From the NCBI GenBank assembly GCA_937899265.1, contig CALBPV010000094.1, positions 1 through 24,808 of the forward strand: a DNA stretch of 24,808 nt, in the 5' to 3' direction. The position numbers were made by a program, and so were the translations under genes. Source of the DNA: an uncultured Bacteroidales bacterium (lineage in GTDB: Bacteria; Bacteroidota; Bacteroidia; Bacteroidales; UBA3663). Numbering within the stretch: the stretch's first letter is position 1; every line of letters begins with the position of its first letter. Positions 21,368-24,808 of this stretch are shown piece after piece. The notes below the pieces were generated by a model, which was not told the origin of the DNA, made no database searches, and was given only the letters and a program-made list of their open reading frames with translations.

Positions 21368-21380
21368 GCGCGTTTTTGTC

Positions 21381-22250
21381 TTATCGCACCTGTATTACCA
21401 GGAACTTGGTCTGGCTCCAGAACGTGGCTGCGTCTTTGATGACGAGCTTGAGGTTTCCGTCCTCCTGAGTGACGAGGTCGTAGCTCTCGGTGGGCATGTT
21501 GGACTTGACGGTAGCCTTCTTTGCCTTGAGGTCTATCTCGGAAAGCTCACGGATGTCCACCTGTGTGAAGAGCGATGTGTCGAAGCCCTTGTTGGTGAGT
21601 TTGCTGCGCTGCAGAGCACCGCCCGTCACGATGCCGAGGTCTTTCAGTTCGGCACGGGTCGAAATGATGTAGAAAGCACGGTTCAGGAGTTCGTCCTGCG
21701 ACTCCATAATCTTCTGCTGGGCCTTGTTCTCGGTGTAGAGTGAGTCGAGGTTGGCGGCTGTCTCTTCGAGGTTCTCGGAGAGAATCTGGATGGTGTCTCC
21801 CTGGGCTGCGATGCGAGCCTCGTAGGCTGCCATCTTCTCGGTGTATTCATAGACACGCTGCTGCAAGCCTTCTATGGTGCTTTTCAGCTGTTTGTTTTGA
21901 GCCAACACGCTACTGTATTTCTTGGTCAGCTGTTCGAGGGCCTGCGTCTTCTCTTCGAGGTCGTTCTTGACGGCGGCCAGTTTGTTCAAGAGTTCTGCCT
22001 TGCGTGACTCCAAGTCGCTCTTCTCTTCGCCGTTGGCCACGGAAATCTGTCCGTTGATTTTGTCGAGTTCACTCGAAACGTCTGCCATCAGACCCATGAG
22101 ATCCATGAGTTCCGATTGCTGCTGAAGCGTTACTGCGGTCAGCGAGTCGTTGGCTGACATTACTTCCTGTTTGCTGGGGCCGCTGGAACATCCTGTGCCC
22201 GTCAAGCTGATGCCGAGGATGGCAACCAAGCCTAAAAGAATCTTTTTCAT
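21381..22250 (-). CDS. Coiled-coil lipoprotein of unknown function
   Basis: The 289-aa product starts MKKILLGLVAILGISLTG with a lipobox ending TGC (Cys21), followed by SSGPSKQ, so it is a probable lipoprotein. Residues 30-190 are heptad-rich with many Leu, Glu, Lys and Gln (LMADVSSELDKINGQ, KAELLNKLAAVKNDLEEK, LSENLEETAANLDSL), a long coiled coil. The last 90 residues are globular with ALQRSKLTNKGFDTSLFTQV and KLVIKDAATFWSQTKFLVI. I do not recognise the C-terminal family. It lies 31 bases after rsmI and 13 bases before metA on the same strand. Long coiled-coil lipoproteins often span or tether the envelope; that is inference. Confidence 0.82.
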   Translation of the reverse strand: MKKILLGLVAILGISLTGTGCSSGPSKQEVMSANDSLTAVTLQQQSELMDLMGLMADVSSELDKINGQISVANGEEKSDLESRKAELLNKLAAVKNDLEEKTQALEQLTKKYSSVLAQNKQLKSTIEGLQQRVYEYTEKMAAYEARIAAQGDTIQILSENLEETAANLDSLYTENKAQQKIMESQDELLNRAFYIISTRAELKDLGIVTGGALQRSKLTNKGFDTSLFTQVDIRELSEIDLKAKKATVKSNMPTESYDLVTQEDGNLKLVIKDAATFWSQTKFLVIQVR

Positions 22251-22281
22251 TCTGTTTGTATTTTAAATTTGGTTTATGGTT

Positions 22282-22992
22282 TTAATCGTCTTTGTATTTG
22301 TTTCTATGCTCCTTCTTCTCCTCGTCGGGAGCTCCACCCACCAGAAGGACTATCTCGCCCTTGGGTTCGACGGCGGTGAAATGGGCTGTCAGCTCGGCAA
22401 GGGTACCGCGCCGCGTGTCGGCATGAAGTTTGGAGATTTCTCTCACCACCGTTGCCGGACGTTCCTCGCCGAAGGCAGCCGCCATCTGTTGCAGCGTCTT
22501 GACCAGTCGGTAGGGTGATTCGTAAAAAATCATTGTACGCGCCTCTGTAGCCAGTGTTTTGAGTCTCGATTCGCGCCCTTTCTTTTGGGGCAGGAATCCT
22601 TCGAAACAGAACTTCTCGTTGGGCAAACCGCTCTGCACGAGCGCCGGGACAAAAGCGGTGGCGCCGGGCAGACATTCCACCTCGATGCCCCGTCGGGCAC
22701 ATTCCCTCACCAGCATGAAGCCCGGGTCGGAGATGGCCGGTGTACCTGCGTCCGAGACAAGGGCTACCGTGAGTCCCCCTTCGATGCGGTCGGCCCACGA
22801 GGCGGCTGTCTCGTGTTCGTTCCACTTGTGATGGCTCTGCATGGGCGTGTGGATGTCGTAGTGCTGCATGAGCACCGACGACGTGCGCGTATCCTCGGCC
22901 AAAATCAAATCGGCTTCCTTCAGGATACGTACAGCCCTGAAGGTCATATCCTCCAGATTGCCTACCGGTGTGGGAACGACGTACAATTTCAT
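22282..22992 (-). CDS. rsmI: RsmI: 16S rRNA (cytidine-1402-2'-O)-methyltransferase
   Basis: I choose the start at 22992 (MKLYVVPTPVGNLEDM), giving 236 aa; the 18-residue upstream extension to 23046 is not family-like. The family signature is complete: PTPVGNLEDMTFRAVRIL at 7-24, AEDTRTS at 32-38, and VSDAGTPAISDPG near 79-91, which binds SAM. A later stretch (GFLPQKKGRESRLK and MIFYESPYRLVKTL) is the substrate-facing region. It methylates the ribose of C1402 in 16S rRNA, supporting decoding fidelity. A promoter matching both elements lies 10 bases upstream, giving a very short leader. The lipoprotein gene follows by 31 bases. Confidence 0.95.
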   Translation of the reverse strand: MKLYVVPTPVGNLEDMTFRAVRILKEADLILAEDTRTSSVLMQHYDIHTPMQSHHKWNEHETAASWADRIEGGLTVALVSDAGTPAISDPGFMLVRECARRGIEVECLPGATAFVPALVQSGLPNEKFCFEGFLPQKKGRESRLKTLATEARTMIFYESPYRLVKTLQQMAAAFGEERPATVVREISKLHADTRRGTLAELTAHFTAVEPKGEIVLLVGGAPDEEKKEHRNKYKDD

Positions 22993-23002
22993 TTTTCGAC
23001 TG

Positions 23003-23032
23003 CAAAGATACGTATTTTTTTTCGAAACGCAA
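23003..23032 (-). promoter_or_regulatory. Promoter of rsmI
   Basis: TTG (23030-23032), a 19-base spacer and TATCTTTG (23003-23010) on the minus strand match the Bacteroidetes consensus. The predicted start is within about eight bases of the ATG at 22992, so the leader is very short. The promoter lies within and just before the last codons of dacB. Confidence 0.65.
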
Positions 23033-23042
23033 TCAATTTTTC

Positions 23043-24446
23043 TCAAGGAATCATCAAAAGCAGCATATTTTCCACCTTTTTGCGCACCGCAGTTGACGAA
23101 CCGGCATAGTCATTGACGATAAAAGCAACGGCATACATCTCTCCCTTCCCACTATAAATGTAGCCTGCGTATGCCACCACATTCTTGAGTGTTCCGGTCT
23201 TGAGATGGGCTTTGCCCTGCAGTTTCGTTCCTTTGAGGAACATCGCCAAGGTACCTGTCTTGCCGGCCACGGGCAACGAGGCTCTGAAAGCGCGTTCGTC
23301 TTTCATTTCGGCCAGCAGGTCACAGACAAAGTGGGCCGTTACCCTCGTGTCGGGCGAGAGTCCGCAGCCGTCGTAGAGTTTCACGCCCCGCATGTCGAGA
23401 CCTCTCCCCTTCCAATAGTCCGAGACGGCCTTCACACCCTCTTTGCGCGAGCCGTCGGCTTGTGTCAGGGAGATTTGGTGGAGCACCATTTCGGCCAGCA
23501 GGTTATTGCTGTTGGTGTTCGTTTCGTTCACTACATATTCAAGCGCCTCGCCCCGGTAGGTGGTCAGCAACTGTTTCTCTCCGGCGGGCAATGTGTCGCC
23601 GTCGGTCTTTACACCTTTTAAATATATATAGCGTTCCACCGCCTTTGCGGCCATTGCCGGCGGGTTGGGCACTGAGGCTCTCACCGTATAGGTTGCATTC
23701 TTGTGGGGAATGGCACCCACGATGGTTCGCAGGTTGGTACGCGGGCCACCATAGACATACGACTGATCTCTCGGAGCATCCTCTGCCGTCAGGCAGTTCT
23801 CCAATACCAACCCCGGTATCTCGGGTTCTGTACGTATCAGCTTCGGTTGGGCGTTCTTCTTCGAGGTGTCGAAAATCAGGGCTACGGTATTGTCGCCGTA
23901 GTTCAGCCCGGCCATCGGCGGCGCATAATAGTTGCCGAAGTCTTCCCATTCCCATCCGGGACCTACCCACGGGGCAGGAATGGCCGAGCCGTCGCCGATG
24001 ATGCGACCTGCTATCCTGCGGATGCCACGTTGATTGAGGGCAGCCCATACGTTCTGTACGAAAAGGTCTTTGGCAAACTGGCTCCTCGTGCTTCCCAAGA
24101 GGGCGTCGCCGTGCCCCACGATGATGACATCGCCGTGCAACGTTCCATCCGCATCAATCTCGCCCGTTGCAAACACTTCCGTCTCGACTCTGTGGTTGGC
24201 TCCGAGCAGTCGCAACGCTGCACCCGTCGAAGTCAGCTTTGTCACGCTGGCCGGTATCACTGCACGTCCGGCCTCATGTTCATAGACTGTTTCGCCCGTG
24301 GTAAGGTTGCGTATTTCCAAAGCCACCGTCGCAGCCTGCATATTCCCGCTTTGCAGCCATTGTGTGAAGGCCACAGGCAACGGTTTGGCTCCCCCTGTTG
24401 CCATCACCCAGCCGAAAACGGTTATCAGAATCAATTTCTTCATCAT
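23043..24446 (-). CDS. dacB: D-alanyl-D-alanine carboxypeptidase/endopeptidase, PBP4 class
   Basis: The 467-aa protein has a signal peptide (MMKKLILITVFGWVMATGGA) and the three serine-peptidase motifs of class C penicillin-binding proteins: SVTK (Ser67, Lys70), SNN (313-315) and KTG (416-418) in HLKTGTLKNVVAYAGYI. A large insert between the first and second motifs, with GDGDALL-like HGDVIIVGHGDALLGS and WEWEDFGNYYAPPMAGLNYG, is the PBP4 extra domain. It should act in the periplasm, trimming D-Ala from muropeptides and cutting 4,3 cross-links. It is not fused to any other gene. Its promoter is at 24491-24521 and its stop overlaps the -33 region of rsmI. Confidence 0.94.
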   Translation of the reverse strand: MMKKLILITVFGWVMATGGAKPLPVAFTQWLQSGNMQAATVALEIRNLTTGETVYEHEAGRAVIPASVTKLTSTGAALRLLGANHRVETEVFATGEIDADGTLHGDVIIVGHGDALLGSTRSQFAKDLFVQNVWAALNQRGIRRIAGRIIGDGSAIPAPWVGPGWEWEDFGNYYAPPMAGLNYGDNTVALIFDTSKKNAQPKLIRTEPEIPGLVLENCLTAEDAPRDQSYVYGGPRTNLRTIVGAIPHKNATYTVRASVPNPPAMAAKAVERYIYLKGVKTDGDTLPAGEKQLLTTYRGEALEYVVNETNTNSNNLLAEMVLHQISLTQADGSRKEGVKAVSDYWKGRGLDMRGVKLYDGCGLSPDTRVTAHFVCDLLAEMKDERAFRASLPVAGKTGTLAMFLKGTKLQGKAHLKTGTLKNVVAYAGYIYSGKGEMYAVAFIVNDYAGSSTAVRKKVENMLLLMIP

Positions 24447-24490
24447 ATTCTCATTTCGTCATTGTCTTCGTATGTCTTGCAAAGAGCCTG

Positions 24491-24521
24491 CAAAGGTAGC
24501 CATTATTTTCCAATCCTCCAA
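24491..24521 (-). promoter_or_regulatory. Promoter of dacB
   Basis: TTG (24519-24521), a 20-base spacer and TACCTTTG (24491-24498) on the minus strand match the Bacteroidetes consensus. The predicted leader is about 40 bases. Confidence 0.65.
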
Positions 24522-24581
24522 CTTTTTCGCCGAAAAAAATTGTTTTTTGTATCACATCACCGGAAAAATTGCGGTTTTTGA

Positions 24582-24808
24582 TTAAACTTGCCCGTAAAGT
24601 AGGGGAGAAACTTGAAATTCACTTTCGGTTAACGGATTCATGGTTAATGGTTTTAACCGTGCACCGTGAATCATTAACCATGAACCATCAGTTGCCTGAA
24701 ACTCCTCCCCCTTCCCTTTAGGGGAGGGCTGGGGTGGGTCCTCGGGGAGAATCCGGTCCAAACCGTTCTTGTCGAGGATGTCCAGCACCTCTTTGTGGAA
24801 CTGAATCT
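24582..24808 (-). CDS. 3' end of an unidentified gene with a repeat-derived tail
   Basis: The frame enters from the right edge and ends at the TAA at 24582-24584. Its first visible residues, IQFHKEVLDILDKNGLDRIL, look like normal protein, but from PPQPSPKGKGEE on the tail is encoded by a GC-rich dispersed repeat (24703-24740) and then by the inverted repeat at 24637-24684. The start is outside the window and I recognise no family. Either the original stop was lost by repeat insertion or the repeat has become a natural tail. It lies upstream of the dacB promoter and on the same strand. Confidence 0.5.
   Translation of the reverse strand, partial: IQFHKEVLDILDKNGLDRILPEDPPQPSPKGKGEEFQATDGSWLMIHGARLKPLTMNPLTESEFQVSPLLYGQV
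24637..24684. repeat. 13-bp perfect inverted repeat
   Basis: TTCATGGTTAATG (24637-24649) and CATTAACCATGAA (24672-24684) are exact inverted copies separated by 22 bases. Inside and beside them is a second nested pairing of CGGTTAA with TTAACCG. It can fold into an extended hairpin on either strand and sits next to the GC-rich repeat. Confidence 0.75.
24703..24740. repeat. GC-rich dispersed repeat-like tract
   Basis: The tract has an imperfect inverted core around CCCTTCCC-TTTA-GGGGAGGG followed by CTGGGGTGGG. It resembles the tract inside the AraC linker near 4628-4647. Such short hairpin tracts recur in many Bacteroidales genomes, as far as I know; copy number in this genome cannot be checked here. 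Confidence 0.5.

Noticed and set aside
21368..21380. A SAM riboswitch before metA
   Set aside because: Only 13 bases separate metA from the upstream lipoprotein gene, leaving no room for one; none was seen before rsmI either.
20453..21439. A 328-codon plus-strand open frame opposite metA
   Set aside because: Antisense shadow; metA has all catalytic residues in register.

Overview
The window reads as a chromosomal segment of a Bacteroidales bacterium, most likely a Prevotella-type member of the Prevotellaceae. Support comes from repeated promoters of the Bacteroidetes form TTG-N19/20-TAnnTTTG, a complete MoxR/DUF58/BatABCDE aerotolerance-type locus, a YgiQ/YugP pair, a membrane-anchored AraC regulator, and GC- and A/T-rich blocks of the kind seen in that family. 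Nearly every gene lies on the minus strand; the clear exception is one tRNA-Val gene. The taxonomic placement is inference, because no rRNA or marker-gene search was possible.

Positions 1-5375 (minus) hold a tight run that transcription enters from the right: a membrane-bound AraC regulator, the C-terminal half of an Amidohydrolase_3 enzyme, a type-B carboxylesterase, a MATE exporter, and the start of a multi-pass membrane protein that leaves the window. Gaps are 1-50 bases, so this may be a small hydrolase/export operon.

Positions 5376-8709 are accessory and degraded. They contain a deleted AAA/DUF4143 ATPase gene bracketed by a 28-bp direct repeat, a leader made of three 22-bp tandem repeats, a 641-aa lipoprotein resembling leukocidin/cytolysin pore-formers, and a fragment of a Fic-domain gene.

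Positions 8710-24446 are mostly core genes: a YugP-like zinc metallopeptidase, a YgiQ radical SAM protein, tRNA-Val(UAC) followed by a bidirectional terminator, the eight-gene moxR-to-batE operon (11833-20222), metA, a coiled-coil lipoprotein, rsmI and a PBP4-type dacB. The MoxR ATPase, the DUF58 protein and the two VWA proteins probably assemble with the BatC/BatD/BatE envelope proteins as a periplasmic or membrane maturation or stress complex. rsmI, the lipoprotein and metA may be co-transcribed.

Positions 24582-24808 hold the 3' end of an unidentified gene whose tail is made of dispersed repeat sequence. I found no CRISPR array, intact insertion sequence, prophage or clearly new multi-gene system. 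The most interesting material is the decayed accessory block with the putative pore-forming lipoprotein, the repeat families, and a MetA active-site residue that predicts acetyl-CoA rather than succinyl-CoA use.
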